A stretch of DNA of 64,000 nt from Roseimicrobium gellanilyticum (GCF_003315205.1 NZ_QNRR01000008.1:352270-416269), one strand, 5' to 3'; positions 1 to 8,023 are shown, counted from the first letter of the stretch. Numbers and translations are program-made. The notes: generated by a model not told the origin, from the letters alone.

Positions 1-281
1 GGGAGTACTTCACCGCGCAGGGCGTCTTCCGCGAGGTGAAGCCGCCGGAGAAGCTGGTCTACACGTGGGACTGGGAGAAGGACGGCAGCGGCGAGGAATT
101 TGGTGAACCGGAGGGGAAGGAAACCCTGGTGACGGTGGAGTTCCTGAAGCGCGGTGACCGTACGGAGATGATCTTCACGCACACGAGATTTGCCACGGTG
201 GAGAGCCGGGACAGCCACTCGCGTGGTTGGAGCCGCATCATCGATTGCCTGGCCGCCTTCCTGGAGAAGCCGAAGGCCTGA
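1..281 (+). CDS. SRPBCC (AHSA1/START-like) family protein, C-terminal part
   Basis: The reading frame is open from the window edge, so the true start lies upstream and only about 92 residues are visible. The visible part has the C-terminal half of the AHSA1-type SRPBCC fold: a strand beginning REVKPPEKLVYTW, then LVTVEFL and TEMIFTHTRF, then a closing helix with the typical SRGWSRIIDCLAAFL pattern (G-W, then an amphipathic helix). Such proteins form a hydrophobic ligand-binding cavity, and bacterial members are often paired with ArsR regulators. A complete paralogous-type gene with its ArsR partner lies at 62512-63321, but the partner of this copy, if any, is outside the window. The substrate is unknown. 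The next gene is in the same direction, 217 bases downstream. Confidence 0.85.
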   Translation, partial: EYFTAQGVFREVKPPEKLVYTWDWEKDGSGEEFGEPEGKETLVTVEFLKRGDRTEMIFTHTRFATVESRDSHSRGWSRIIDCLAAFLEKPKA

Positions 282-498
282 CGGCCAGCGATTACTTTTA
301 CGCCTTTCATCATCTGAAGAATTTCAGGCACGCCTGTCCGGGCGTCGACCGCTCGTTCGTCGTGCCTGTGAAATGAGAAACAAAAAACCACGGGTGTGAT
401 CCCGCGGGGGCGGAATTGGTCTGCCCAGGTGCAGAGGACGCTCATGTCTTTTTAATCAAATACTGTGTAGAAAAAATAAACAAGCCATCATCGTGACC

Positions 499-1347
499 AT
501 GAAACTCGAACCACATAAAGTCGTATCCCAACAAGAGTGGACCACCGCGCGCAAGGCGCTGCTGAAAAAGGAGAAGGAATCCAGCAAGCTGCTGGACCAG
601 CTCGCCGAGGAACGCCGCAAGCTGCCCTGGGTGAAGGTGACGAAGGACTATGTCTTTGACGCCCCCGGCGGCGCGAAGGTGAAGCTGGCGGACCTCTTCG
701 GAAGGCACAGCCAGCTCGTGGTGTATCACTTCATGTTTGGACCTGATTGGAAAGAAGGCTGCCCGAGCTGCTCCTACGTGTCTGACCACAACAATGCCAC
801 CCTGCCGCACCTGGGCGCTCGTGATGTGAGCTACGTGGCCATCTCGCACGCGCCGATGGCGAAGCTGGAGGCCTTCAAGAAGCGCATGGGCTGGAACTTC
901 CAGTGGGTGTCCGCTTATCACACCGACTTCAACCAGGACTACCATGTCTCCTTCTCCAAGGAAGAGACGGCGAAGGGCAAGGTGTACTACAACTATGAAG
1001 AGACGGAGTTTCCCAGTGAAGAGGGACCCGGGCTGAGCGTCTTTTACAAGAACGAAGCGGGCGAAATCTTCCACACCTACTCCACCTTTGGTCGTGGGCT
1101 GGATATCCTCCTGGGGACCTACCGCATTCTCGACATGGTACCGAAGGGTCGTGATGAAGAGGAGCTGCCCTTCGGCATGGCGTGGCTGCGCTATCACGAC
1201 CGTTATGAGAACAGTGGTGGAGACCAGAAGTTCGCGGACGCAGATATGCCCTACTGGCCGGTGTCCTCGCCTGAGGAAGTGGCAAACGGAGGCTGCGGTT
1301 GTGCCAGTGGCAGCGCGAAGAAATCCAAGGAGGAGGCTCTCGCGTGA
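499..1347 (+). CDS. DUF899 thioredoxin-like family protein
   Basis: A protein of about 282 residues whose N-terminus (HKVVSQQEWTTARKALLKKE) matches the typical opening of DUF899 proteins. The central segment has the family hallmark GPDWKEGCPSCSYVSDH, a thioredoxin-like CPSC dithiol, followed by AISHAPMAKLEAFKKRMGW and a Y-H-x-D-F-N segment. The C-terminus ends in an extra Cys-rich stretch (GGCGCASG) that may bind metal or form disulfides. No biochemical role is established for the family; a redox role is inferred from the fold. An in-frame GTG at 493 is an alternative start, but the ATG fits the family better. The stop overlaps the GTG start of the next gene, indicating translational coupling. 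Confidence 0.88.
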   Translation: MKLEPHKVVSQQEWTTARKALLKKEKESSKLLDQLAEERRKLPWVKVTKDYVFDAPGGAKVKLADLFGRHSQLVVYHFMFGPDWKEGCPSCSYVSDHNNATLPHLGARDVSYVAISHAPMAKLEAFKKRMGWNFQWVSAYHTDFNQDYHVSFSKEETAKGKVYYNYEETEFPSEEGPGLSVFYKNEAGEIFHTYSTFGRGLDILLGTYRILDMVPKGRDEEELPFGMAWLRYHDRYENSGGDQKFADADMPYWPVSSPEEVANGGCGCASGSAKKSKEEALA

Positions 1348-1667
1348 GCACGCGCTCCTGCTGTGCCACGAGCAAGCACCAGACGTGCGCCGGCGAGGAG
1401 ACTCGCCGGCCTGCGCCGGGGTCGTCTTCGCGATGGAGTCGTGGTGGCGAGGTCATGGGATGGCTCATGCCCACGGCCTTGCTGGCTCTCATGCCGAAGT
1501 GCCCTGCGTGTGTAGCGGGCTACGTGGCGCTCGCGACAGGTGTTGGCATTTCGCTGCCTGCGGCAGCATCGTTGCGTGTGATGCTGGTGATGGTTTGCGT
1601 GGCGTCGCTCGCGTTTCTGGTGTTGCGGCGGCTTGGGAAACTGCGGCGTGCGATGCGGCGCGCATAG
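1344..1667 (+). CDS. small CPxC membrane protein coupled to DUF899
   Basis: A 107-residue protein starting at a GTG that overlaps the DUF899 stop (GTGA). A strong Shine-Dalgarno run (AAGGAGGAGG, 1327-1336) sits 7 bases upstream, which fixes this start. The first 35 residues are polar with several cysteines (SCC, TC). Then come two hydrophobic segments joined by a conserved-looking KCPACVAGYVALATG motif, and a basic tail (RRLGKLRRAMRRA) suggesting a cytoplasmic C-terminus. The CPxC at the membrane edge resembles small mercury/copper-type transporters (MerC-like), but the similarity is weak and no function is assigned. The tight coupling suggests that it acts with the DUF899 protein in a thiol or metal process. 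Confidence 0.7.
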   Translation: MSTRSCCATSKHQTCAGEETRRPAPGSSSRWSRGGEVMGWLMPTALLALMPKCPACVAGYVALATGVGISLPAAASLRVMLVMVCVASLAFLVLRRLGKLRRAMRRA

Positions 1668-1714
1668 CTGCAGACGCGCATTGCACTCGCTCATCACACT
1701 ACAAGGCCACTTCT

Positions 1715-1838
1715 GGTTAACCGCAAAGGGGCAGAGAGGCAAAGGACGCAGAGGTTTGAAGGGTTTTGGTGAAGGGATGGCGCGGTGCGCATCGAAGTAG
1801 CCACGCCTCGACGCGCAGGAGGCAGAGAGCGCGGAGGG
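1715..1838 (+). repeat. dispersed ~125-bp intergenic repeat, family 2, copy 1
   Basis: The block starts with GGTTAACCGCAAAGGGGCAG and ends with a GAGGCAGAGAGCGCGGAGGG-type segment. The same start and end, with a less conserved middle, recur at 7441-7563 and in reverse at about 7821-7928. No open frame is shared between the copies, so this is a non-coding dispersed repeat. This copy lies just before the left inverted repeat of the RAYT element. In the copies at 7.4-8.0 kb the same repeat also sits beside REP-like sequences. Confidence 0.75.
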
Positions 1839-1916
1839 TAATGTGGATGCGCGTGCGGCGGGTGCGTGGTGTGTGATGAGGAAACGCGAGCGGCGACGCA
1901 TCAGAGAAAAAGCCAA

Positions 1917-1968
1917 GGAGGTTAGGCCTTCCGGCCTGACGTGGATGTTGGGTCTTCCGACCCGACAG
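1917..1968 (+). repeat. left 52-bp inverted repeat (REP pair) of RAYT element
   Basis: This 52-base block contains two short palindromes in tandem (TTAGGCCTTCCGGCCTGA and TTGGGTCTTCCGACCCGA). It is the reverse complement of 2724-2775 except for one base. It brackets the RAYT gene in the arrangement expected for REP/BIME sequences around their REP-associated tyrosine transposase. Half-site copies of the first palindrome occur at 7369-7392, 7973-7992 and 8000-8023. Confidence 0.9.
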
Positions 1969-2030
1969 CTAATGGTAAAAATTCATCTGCCGTCAGTTTG
2001 ACATCCAATGTCACTAGGATTGCATGTCAC

Positions 2031-2702
2031 GTGGAATTCATCTCCGGCCCTCCAGGATTCAAGCCTCTCGATCCCACCCGTGCGATCAAACGCACACGCA
2101 GACACCTTCCGCATTGGACGCAAGACGGCGCCACCTACTTTGTTACGTTTCACCTCGGTGATTCACTGCCTCAGGAGAGGTTGGAAGAATTGCGAATCCT
2201 ATACAAACAGTTCGCTACGCAAAAGTTCGCCTGTAACGAGGAACAGGACGAGCGCAGACGCGAGATCCTGCGCCGCGTGGAATCCTGGCTGGATGCTGGC
2301 TCAGGAGACTGCTGGCTGGCACACACGGATGTTTCAGCAATGATGAGCAATTCGATGCTCCACTTTCATGGGAAGCGCTATGAACTGGGAGCCCACTGTG
2401 TCATGCCCAACCATGTTCATGCGGTCTTCAGACCGTTGGACAATCACTCTCTGGATGATGTGCTTCACTCCTGGAAGGGCTACACTGCAGATCAAATGAA
2501 CCAGATGTTGTCACGGAAGGGCTCTGTGTGGGTGCAGGAAAGTTTTGATACGATTGTCCGGGACGCGCGCCATCTTGCCCGAGTGGTGCAGTACATCGGA
2601 AGGAATCCCGCGAAGGCTGACATTCCACGGGAACGCTGGCGACGGTGGGTGAATCCGGAGTGGGAGCGGATTGGCTGGGGATTCAGAGATGAAGTTCGCT
2701 GA
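2031..2702 (+). CDS. REP-associated tyrosine transposase (RAYT), Y1_Tnp/IS200-like
   Basis: A Y1-type single-strand transposase of about 223 residues. The core runs from RRHLPHWTQDGATYFVTFHL, through the catalytic histidine pair in HCVMPNHVHAVF, to the region VVQYIGRNPAKA, which carries the candidate nucleophilic tyrosine. These features are diagnostic of RAYTs, which are thought to process or mobilise REP palindromes. The gene sits alone between 52-bp inverted copies of a double palindrome, as in REPtron-type arrangements. The frame is open from 1941, inside the left repeat, but the conserved domain begins later. The GTG at 2031 is used here; an ATT at 2019 is another possibility, so the start is uncertain. 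The gene appears intact. Confidence 0.88.
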   Translation: MEFISGPPGFKPLDPTRAIKRTRRHLPHWTQDGATYFVTFHLGDSLPQERLEELRILYKQFATQKFACNEEQDERRREILRRVESWLDAGSGDCWLAHTDVSAMMSNSMLHFHGKRYELGAHCVMPNHVHAVFRPLDNHSLDDVLHSWKGYTADQMNQMLSRKGSVWVQESFDTIVRDARHLARVVQYIGRNPAKADIPRERWRRWVNPEWERIGWGFRDEVR

Positions 2703-2723
2703 AACCGGGTTTTGAGTGAGTTT

Positions 2724-2775
2724 CTGTCGGGTCGGAAGACCCAACTTCCACGTCAGGCCGGAAGGCCTAACCTCC
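2724..2775 (-). repeat. right 52-bp inverted repeat (REP pair) of RAYT element
   Basis: Reverse complement of 1917-1968 with a single mismatch (GTGGAAG versus GTGGATG in the spacer between the two palindromes). It begins 22 bases after the transposase stop and ends 40 bases before the 3' end of the convergent pectate-lyase-like gene. Near-perfect identity of the two arms suggests recent duplication or selection for recognition by the transposase. Confidence 0.9.
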
Positions 2776-2815
2776 ATGGGCTGCGTTTGCTGATTCTGCT
2801 GCTTTGCGACCTCTT

Positions 2816-4108
2816 TCACTTCCCCGTCTTCTTCTCCATGGTTTCCAAATCCCACTCGTTCTCTTTGAACTCCTGCTTGGTCGCGGGCTTCACTTCGGGA
2901 TAGCCGCCGACTTCCTGTTCGCTGTTGAGGATTTTGCCCTTCTTGTTCCGCGCGGCGTCGATGATGCGCTGGTCAATCGGATCGCGATCCCAGGGGCGGG
3001 CGCCGGCGTTGGCGGTGACGTGTTCCTTCACTTTGTCCGAGGACATCGCTTTCAAGTGTTCTGGCCAGAAGAGTTTCTCCTTCTCAAGAGGGAGTGCTTC
3101 GCCGCGTGTGAGCTTCGCGGGCTTGCCTTCCAGGTCAAAGGCGAGGTTGTCCTCCATGTACACCTGCAGGGGAGTCTTCTCGTAGTAGCCGAGGAGGGAC
3201 ACGTATTGCAAGGTGTCGGTACCATGTTCCAGCACGTTGCCCACGATGCTGAGCTTCGCGGGCTGGTGCTCGTGGCCTTTCCATTCGCTGGGAACCAGTG
3301 CGGCATGGATGGCATTGCGCGCGGGATTGGAGATCCAGTTGTTCACGATGACGGCCTGGGCGCCGCCTTTGGCCAGGGGATTGCGCTCCACGTTGCATGC
3401 ATAGAGATTGCCGATGACGCTGATGCGTGAGGTGTTGTCGTGCAACAGTGTGCCCTTGGAGTGCTCGCCCTTGTCGTGCGTGGACTTCGAAAGTCCCTCG
3501 GCGATGATGCAGTTGGAAATGGTGATGTGGTGGGAGGTGTTCTTCCGCCACTCCTCCGGAGTCGCGCCCTCGAAGCGGGCGCCTGAGGTGGAGAGGTTTT
3601 CATCCGTGGCCCACGTGCAGGAGAGATGGTCGAAGATCACATGAGAGGCTCCGACCGTGGTGATGCCGTCTGCATTCCAACCGCTCTTCTTCTCGTGCCC
3701 GGCCTCGCCGGGGCGTACGGCCAGGTGACGGATGATGACATTGTTCGTGGAAACGACGAGGCTGCCCTTGATGAGCGTGATGCCGGGTGAAGGTGCTGTC
3801 TGACCTGCAATTGTGACGTCCGGCTCGGAGATGACCAGGGAGGTTTTTTTCAGGTCGATGACGCCGCCGACTTCAAAGACGATGATGCGCGGTCCCTTGG
3901 TGCGCACGGCTTCCCGCAGTGAACCGGGTCCTGTATTCTCCAGCGAGGTCACGCGGATGATTTTGCCACCGCGTCCGCCCACCGTCGTTGCGCCATCGCC
4001 CTGGGCGTCAGGGAAGGCGAGGATGGGTGCCTGGGCGTGGAGAAGGGGAGCTCCTGAGGGAGCCAGGAGAATGAGCGTGAGCAGGAACAGGAGCAAGAGG
4101 GTGCGCAT
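2816..4108 (-). CDS. secreted pectate-lyase-like right-handed beta-helix protein
   Basis: About 430 residues. The start is the ATG at 4108 that begins a clear signal peptide (MRTLLLLFLLTLILL...LHAQ); a GTG 30 bases upstream is in frame. The mature protein begins FPDAQGDGATTVGGRGG and continues with IIRVTSLENTGPGSLREAV, which is the typical opening of PL1-type pectate lyase and related right-handed parallel beta-helix proteins. Asn-rich ladder segments follow (NVIIRHLAVRPG, HVIFDHLSCTW, ISNCIIAEGL). These proteins cleave or bind acidic plant polysaccharides after export. Catalytic residues cannot be assigned with certainty, so lyase activity is inferred. The downstream gene at 4166 points the same way and is also secreted, so the two may be cotranscribed. 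Confidence 0.85.
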   Translation of the reverse strand: MRTLLLLFLLTLILLAPSGAPLLHAQAPILAFPDAQGDGATTVGGRGGKIIRVTSLENTGPGSLREAVRTKGPRIIVFEVGGVIDLKKTSLVISEPDVTIAGQTAPSPGITLIKGSLVVSTNNVIIRHLAVRPGEAGHEKKSGWNADGITTVGASHVIFDHLSCTWATDENLSTSGARFEGATPEEWRKNTSHHITISNCIIAEGLSKSTHDKGEHSKGTLLHDNTSRISVIGNLYACNVERNPLAKGGAQAVIVNNWISNPARNAIHAALVPSEWKGHEHQPAKLSIVGNVLEHGTDTLQYVSLLGYYEKTPLQVYMEDNLAFDLEGKPAKLTRGEALPLEKEKLFWPEHLKAMSSDKVKEHVTANAGARPWDRDPIDQRIIDAARNKKGKILNSEQEVGGYPEVKPATKQEFKENEWDLETMEKKTGK

Positions 4109-4165
4109 GATGCGGTTGTTATTCGTTGGGATATTCACGCCAGAAGATCTTTTTTGTCGTGGATG

Positions 4166-4909
4166 TTATTCAACACATGGGAGCGCTGGGAGCGCTGGGA
4201 GCGCTGGCCTCCGGCCGGCGTTGGTGGTGCTTTCACCCATGAGGCACAGCTTCGAATACGCCGGCCAGAGGCCAGCGCTCCCAGGGCCGCGTCCGGCGTT
4301 CGGCTGTGAGGGCTGCTCGGCAGGAATGAACTGCACAGCATCGGCGATGACCACCTTGCCGGCGTCGCTGCCTTCATTGGAGATGCGCACCCAGCTGCTG
4401 CGTCCGGCCTCGAAGCGGAAGGTGCCGAGGGAGCGGAAGAGTTTGGCGTGCTCGGGTTCTTCCTGCTGATTGATGCGGATTTGCTTCTCGCCATCCGCGT
4501 GGTGGATGGTCACGGGCGTGTTCGTGGCGCGGCGTACATTGTAGCAGTGGGCGAGGCGCACTTCGTACCATCCGGCCTTCGGCAAGTCCGGAGTGAAGGT
4601 CACGGACTTCTTGCCCTTGCCCGCCTTCATGTCGTGGATATAGCCGAGCCCGACATAGGGTGGCGTGTGCGTGGAGTACTGCCACTCGCCCTCCAGCGTG
4701 GCGGAGGTCTCATCCACGACGATGCCAGGGAGCTTGGCCGGATCACTCACGATGAAGGCGACCATCTCCGGGCGATCCACTTCGCCCGGGGCGTGGATGC
4801 TGGGCAGGGCGGCGGGATGGGGTTTGAGCGGTGCAGGCGGCTCCGCAGCCGTGGTGGTGAGGCATGGCAGAAGGAAAGAGAGCAGGCGGGAGATGGAGCG
4901 GAGGAGCAT
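4166..4909 (-). CDS. secreted golvesin C-terminal-like (Xly/golvesin CBD) domain protein
   Basis: About 247 residues, using the ATG at 4909 that starts a signal-like segment (MLLRSISRLLSFLLPCL). The core (KAGWYEVRLAHCYNVRRATN, VTIHHADGEK, RINQQEEPEHAKLFRSLGTF, VVIADAVQF) matches the golvesin/Xly carbohydrate-binding-like domain. That domain is usually appended to polysaccharide lyases, esterases or FAD-dependent oxidoreductases in Planctomycetes and Verrucomicrobia; here it stands nearly alone. The last ~50 residues (rich in NAGRRPALPALP-type sequence) are translated from a palindromic repeat at 4179-4283. The original stop was probably lost, or the repeat inserted near the 3' end. The gene lies directly upstream of the pectate-lyase-like gene on the same strand, which suggests a shared role in glycan binding and degradation. 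Confidence 0.75.
   Translation of the reverse strand: MLLRSISRLLSFLLPCLTTTAAEPPAPLKPHPAALPSIHAPGEVDRPEMVAFIVSDPAKLPGIVVDETSATLEGEWQYSTHTPPYVGLGYIHDMKAGKGKKSVTFTPDLPKAGWYEVRLAHCYNVRRATNTPVTIHHADGEKQIRINQQEEPEHAKLFRSLGTFRFEAGRSSWVRISNEGSDAGKVVIADAVQFIPAEQPSQPNAGRGPGSAGLWPAYSKLCLMGESTTNAGRRPALPALPALPCVE
4179..4283. repeat. palindromic repeat overlapping a gene 3' end
   Basis: Three tandem copies of the 9-mer GGGAGCGCT (4179-4205) lead into a 25-base arm at 4196-4220. Its reverse complement, with one mismatch, is at 4259-4283, separated by a 38-base loop. The element is read through by the golvesin-like gene and encodes its low-complexity proline/alanine tail. Confidence 0.8.
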
Positions 4910-5048
4910 GGCAGTGGGCGGGTGGCTCGTTGAGGAAGCCACTAACAAACACTAACGGACACGGATGTTTGATTTGGCTCTTTTTCTTCTTGGACTCGAT
5001 GGCGTGTGCTGGGAGATAGGTCCCGGAACAAAAGCCAAACTCCCCCTC

Positions 5049-5630
5049 ATGAAAACCCAGTACTACACCGCCACCAGCCTGGATGGATTCATTGCTACGG
5101 AAGACGACTCGCTGGAGTGGTTGTTTCCTCTTGGGGCGTTGGGTGAATCCAGCTACCCGGAGTTCATCGCGGAAGTGGGAGCGCTGGCCATGGGATCCAC
5201 GACTTATGAGTGGATGATGCGTAATGCGGACCAGGTGATTGCCGAGGTGGGCTCCCCGTGGCCCTACACGCAACCGGCGTGGATCTTCACCAGCCGCGAG
5301 CTTCCTGCAATTGAAGGTGCCGACATTCGATTCGTCAAAGGTGATGTGTGTGACGTGCATGCCGAGATGCGCGCTGCTGCGGGTGAGAAGAACATCTGGG
5401 TCGTGGGCGGTGGCGATCTCGCAGGGCAGTTCTACGATGCAGGTCTGCTGGATGAGCTCATCCTGCAGATTGGCTCGGTGACACTGGGCAAGGGGAAGCA
5501 ACTGTTCCCTCGCCGGGTGCTGAGCCCGAAGTTGAAGCTGGTGTCTGTCCGTCAGATGGGCGCGACGATGGCGGAGATGCGGTATGAGGTGGTGAAGGGT
5601 GAAGCAGACAATGCGGTGGCGCAGGAGTGA
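5049..5630 (+). CDS. RibD C-terminal/dihydrofolate-reductase-fold family protein
   Basis: A 193-residue protein whose start is fixed by the usual family opening MKTQYYTATSLDGFIATEDD. It contains the ALAMGSTTYEWM segment and the NADPH-binding glycine motif NIWVVGGGDLAGQFYDAGLL, and the DELILQIGSVTLGKGKQLFP strand-loop typical of stand-alone RibD_C/YyaP-type reductases. This subgroup is distinct from folate-pathway DHFR and from fused riboflavin RibD. The substrate is unknown and is probably a small carbonyl or nitro compound or a pterin-like molecule. It is a single-gene unit diverging from the golvesin-like gene; a dispersed repeat follows it immediately. Confidence 0.85.
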   Translation: MKTQYYTATSLDGFIATEDDSLEWLFPLGALGESSYPEFIAEVGALAMGSTTYEWMMRNADQVIAEVGSPWPYTQPAWIFTSRELPAIEGADIRFVKGDVCDVHAEMRAAAGEKNIWVVGGGDLAGQFYDAGLLDELILQIGSVTLGKGKQLFPRRVLSPKLKLVSVRQMGATMAEMRYEVVKGEADNAVAQE

Positions 5631-5674
5631 CGATTGCGCAGAGCACGTGAACGTGAGGGTAAGGATATAGACGC

Positions 5675-5885
5675 GGTGCCGAAGGCCTTGGACTGCGCGC
5701 AGCCTGCTGCCGCTTTCCTTAAGTGCAGCCTGCTGCACGCTACACCGCGACGAAGTCGCCTATCGTTTCCCGGAAGTGTGAGATCACCAGCAAGCGTCAC
5801 CATCGCCACAGTCCCGCAAAGCGGGATGGACTCTGGAAAGCGGCAGCAGGCTGCGCGCAGTCCAAGGACGCTGCGCGTCACAGCA
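5675..5885. repeat. dispersed palindromic repeat, family 4, copy A
   Basis: A long imperfect inverted-repeat element. The outer arms are GCCTTGGACTGCGCGCAGCC...GCCGCTTTCC on the left and GGAAAGCGGCAGCAGGCTGC...GCAGTCCAAGGACGC on the right. Inner sub-palindromes include TGCAGCCTGCTGCA, CGACGAAGTCG and a CCCGCAAAGCGGG hairpin. It fills the intergenic space between two convergent genes (5630 and 5948). Related copies lie at 17134-17268, 31066-31139, 35604-35813, 51252-51423 and 57487-57695. Confidence 0.85.
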
Positions 5886-5947
5886 TCTGGATCTGTCGTG
5901 TAAGTCTCCCTTCTCGATAGGAGCATCCGGCTCTCGGACCTATGCAT

Positions 5948-7306
5948 TCACGGCGTCGCCGTTTTCTTCACCAACTCCAGCGCTTTGCCCACCAGTGCAT
6001 TCTCCACCTCCGGGGCGAAGCGGGTGGGGAAGCCGTAGTACATCATGCTGAAGTCTGCCTCGTAGCCGCCCTCGGTGAGGATGCGCATGGAGGGCACATA
6101 GCAGAAGACATCATTGCAATAGCCCGCGACCCACAGGCGCTCGTCTGGCAGTTCGCGACGGAGTCGCAGGGCATAGTCCACACAGGTCTCGCCGCTGAGG
6201 CCGACCATGGTGAAGGCGTTTCCAAAGCGCAACACCTGCACGGGCGCATCATACGAGGTGATGAATTTCTCACCACGGTCCATCTTCGCCAGATGCTCTT
6301 GCGCATAACGCTGCACGGCGGGTGCTTTGTCCTGCAACTTAGCCTCATAGTAGGCGCGGTCGGGTAAAGGAGCGAGTGGCAGGTCGGCGCGTCCAAAGGA
6401 AGCGGTGATGGCTCCCTTCACTGGCCGCATCGGGACCGTGAGGGCACGAGCCACGGCGCCCGCGAGGTGCAGGCCATGTGCGCGCGCGAGGATGATGGAG
6501 CCGCGTGGATTGGGGTTCGCATCCGCACCGCAGCCGGTGATGAAGAGCGCGGTGCTTCCCGCATAGGTCTGCTCCAGGTTTGCCATCGCGTGACCCGCCC
6601 AGTCGCCACTCACCTCGGGGCCGGCACCCGGTGTGGTGCAGTGGCAGGCGTAACCAAAGAGGATGGCCTTCACCGTGCCATCGGACCGCGTCACGCGCAG
6701 TACGGGTACCTCATGATCCACGGCACCGTTGGGATTGATGCCGAAGCCCACACCTTTGGGGCCGAACTGGCGCCGGTTCCCGGCGAAGGTGGCCTCGCTC
6801 TTGCCGAAGTCGAGCGTGGCGGGCTCCAGGTTCTTCACAGCATCGGCTGCGACGGCAAAGGATTTTTCCAGGAAGGACTTCGTGTACGCTTCCACCGCCT
6901 TCGTCTCGATTTCATTCAGGCCATACATGGCGGTGAGTGATTGATGGATGATGGGCGTGGAATGGCTATGGGAGTTCGCGAAGAGGAAACGTTCGCGTGG
7001 CACCTTGAGTTCCTGCTCGATGCGGCTGGCGAGGGTGTCATTGAACCAGCGTGGTGTGCCGATGGTATCCGCGGTGATGATGATGGAGGTGGCGCCTGCG
7101 TTGTCCTGCAGGGCGAGTGCCTTCACCCAGATGGGTTGGTCCACGGACTCATGCGGCTTGGTGCGGCTCGCGTATCCGGCGAGACGAATGGGTTCCGCAG
7201 GCGTGATGTCTGCCCTGGCGACGCCGACTTTGAAGTCTTGCGCAGGAGATGAAGTGACGAAGGCAAGACAGGCCAGCGTGAGCAGGGTGAGTGGGAGAAT
7301 GCGCAT
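5948..7306 (-). CDS. secreted neutral/alkaline non-lysosomal ceramidase-like protein
   Basis: About 452 residues from the ATG at 7306, with a signal peptide (MRILPLTLLTLACLAFVTSS..AQ). The mature part opens FKVGVARADITPAEPIRLAG, the diagnostic start of the neutral ceramidase-like (DUF1583/NEUT-CER-type) family in Planctomycetes and Verrucomicrobia. Candidate zinc ligands are seen in FANSHSHSTPI and GYACHCTTPG. The C-terminal part has VGLSGETCVDYALRLRRELP and AGYCNDVFCYVPS, also typical of the family. True ceramidase activity is unproven for such environmental homologues; hydrolysis of an amide or related bond is inferred. A second family member lies at 9027-10397 on the other strand, so this locus has two divergent paralogues. 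Confidence 0.85.
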   Translation of the reverse strand: MRILPLTLLTLACLAFVTSSPAQDFKVGVARADITPAEPIRLAGYASRTKPHESVDQPIWVKALALQDNAGATSIIITADTIGTPRWFNDTLASRIEQELKVPRERFLFANSHSHSTPIIHQSLTAMYGLNEIETKAVEAYTKSFLEKSFAVAADAVKNLEPATLDFGKSEATFAGNRRQFGPKGVGFGINPNGAVDHEVPVLRVTRSDGTVKAILFGYACHCTTPGAGPEVSGDWAGHAMANLEQTYAGSTALFITGCGADANPNPRGSIILARAHGLHLAGAVARALTVPMRPVKGAITASFGRADLPLAPLPDRAYYEAKLQDKAPAVQRYAQEHLAKMDRGEKFITSYDAPVQVLRFGNAFTMVGLSGETCVDYALRLRRELPDERLWVAGYCNDVFCYVPSMRILTEGGYEADFSMMYYGFPTRFAPEVENALVGKALELVKKTATP

Positions 7307-7368
7307 GCGAGAGAGCGTGGATTGCAGCAACAAACGGTGTGGAATGTGGCAGTCTGTCTTTCAGCGAC

Positions 7369-8023
7369 GGAGGTTGGGCCTTCCGGCCTGACGGGAATGT
7401 CCATGCTGCATTCGGGGCTTCATGCCGCAGGGTCATTTCGGGTTAACCGCAAAGGGGCAGAGAGGCAAAGGACGCGGAGGAGTGAGAGGGATTTAAGATG
7501 GGTAGTGTGGCACACAGTGAGATTGCCACGTCTCGATGCAGAGGAGGCAGAGAGCGCGGAGGGTTTGCGCACCGTACCACGGTGACGTGAAGCGGCAGCT
7601 CAAGGAGCGGGAACGCCTCGTTCCCGGGCGATTGACATGGCACTCGCGGGAAGCATGACATGCGCTGCGGGTGGCCCATGATAGGAATGCGGTGGTAGAT
7701 GGCGCGGTATGCACCAGGCGGAGTGTTTGACGTGTCAGGGGTTCGGGAACGAGGCGTTCCCGCTCCTTGATAGGCCGCAACGTCATCCCATGGGCTTCTC
7801 GTGGTACCGCTCTGCTGCTCCATCTCCTCTGCATCGAGACGTCACTTCTCCCTAACACGCTTCCTATCCCAGCACCCAACCCTCATGCTCCTCCGCGTCC
7901 TTTGCCTCTCTGCCGCTTTGCGGTTAACTGGAAGGGGCCTTGTGGTGTGATAGGCGGATGTGGCGAGCTACCGTCAGGCTGGAAAGCCTAACGCCCGCTG
8001 TCAGGCCGGAAGGCCTAACCTCC
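7369..8023. repeat. composite nested inverted-repeat island
   Basis: A gene-free island of mirrored blocks. Outer level: REP-like half-sites at 7369-7392 and, inverted, at 7973-7992 and 8000-8023. Middle level: the GGTTAACCGCAAAGGGGCAG family-2 repeat at 7441-7563 and its inverted copy at about 7821-7928. Inner level: a perfect 27-base inverted pair (7600-7626 and 7744-7770, sequence type TCAAGGAGCGGGAACGCCTC). The three levels are nested in the same order on both sides. No convincing gene is present between 7307 and 8085. Confidence 0.8.

Noticed and set aside
1251..1916. - strand frame opposite the CPxC gene and repeat
   Set aside because: His/Arg-rich, spans a dispersed repeat, and overlaps two genes with good evidence.
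2816..3430. + strand frame opposite the pectate-lyase-like gene
   Set aside because: Antisense to a conserved beta-helix protein; no signal peptide or motif of its own.
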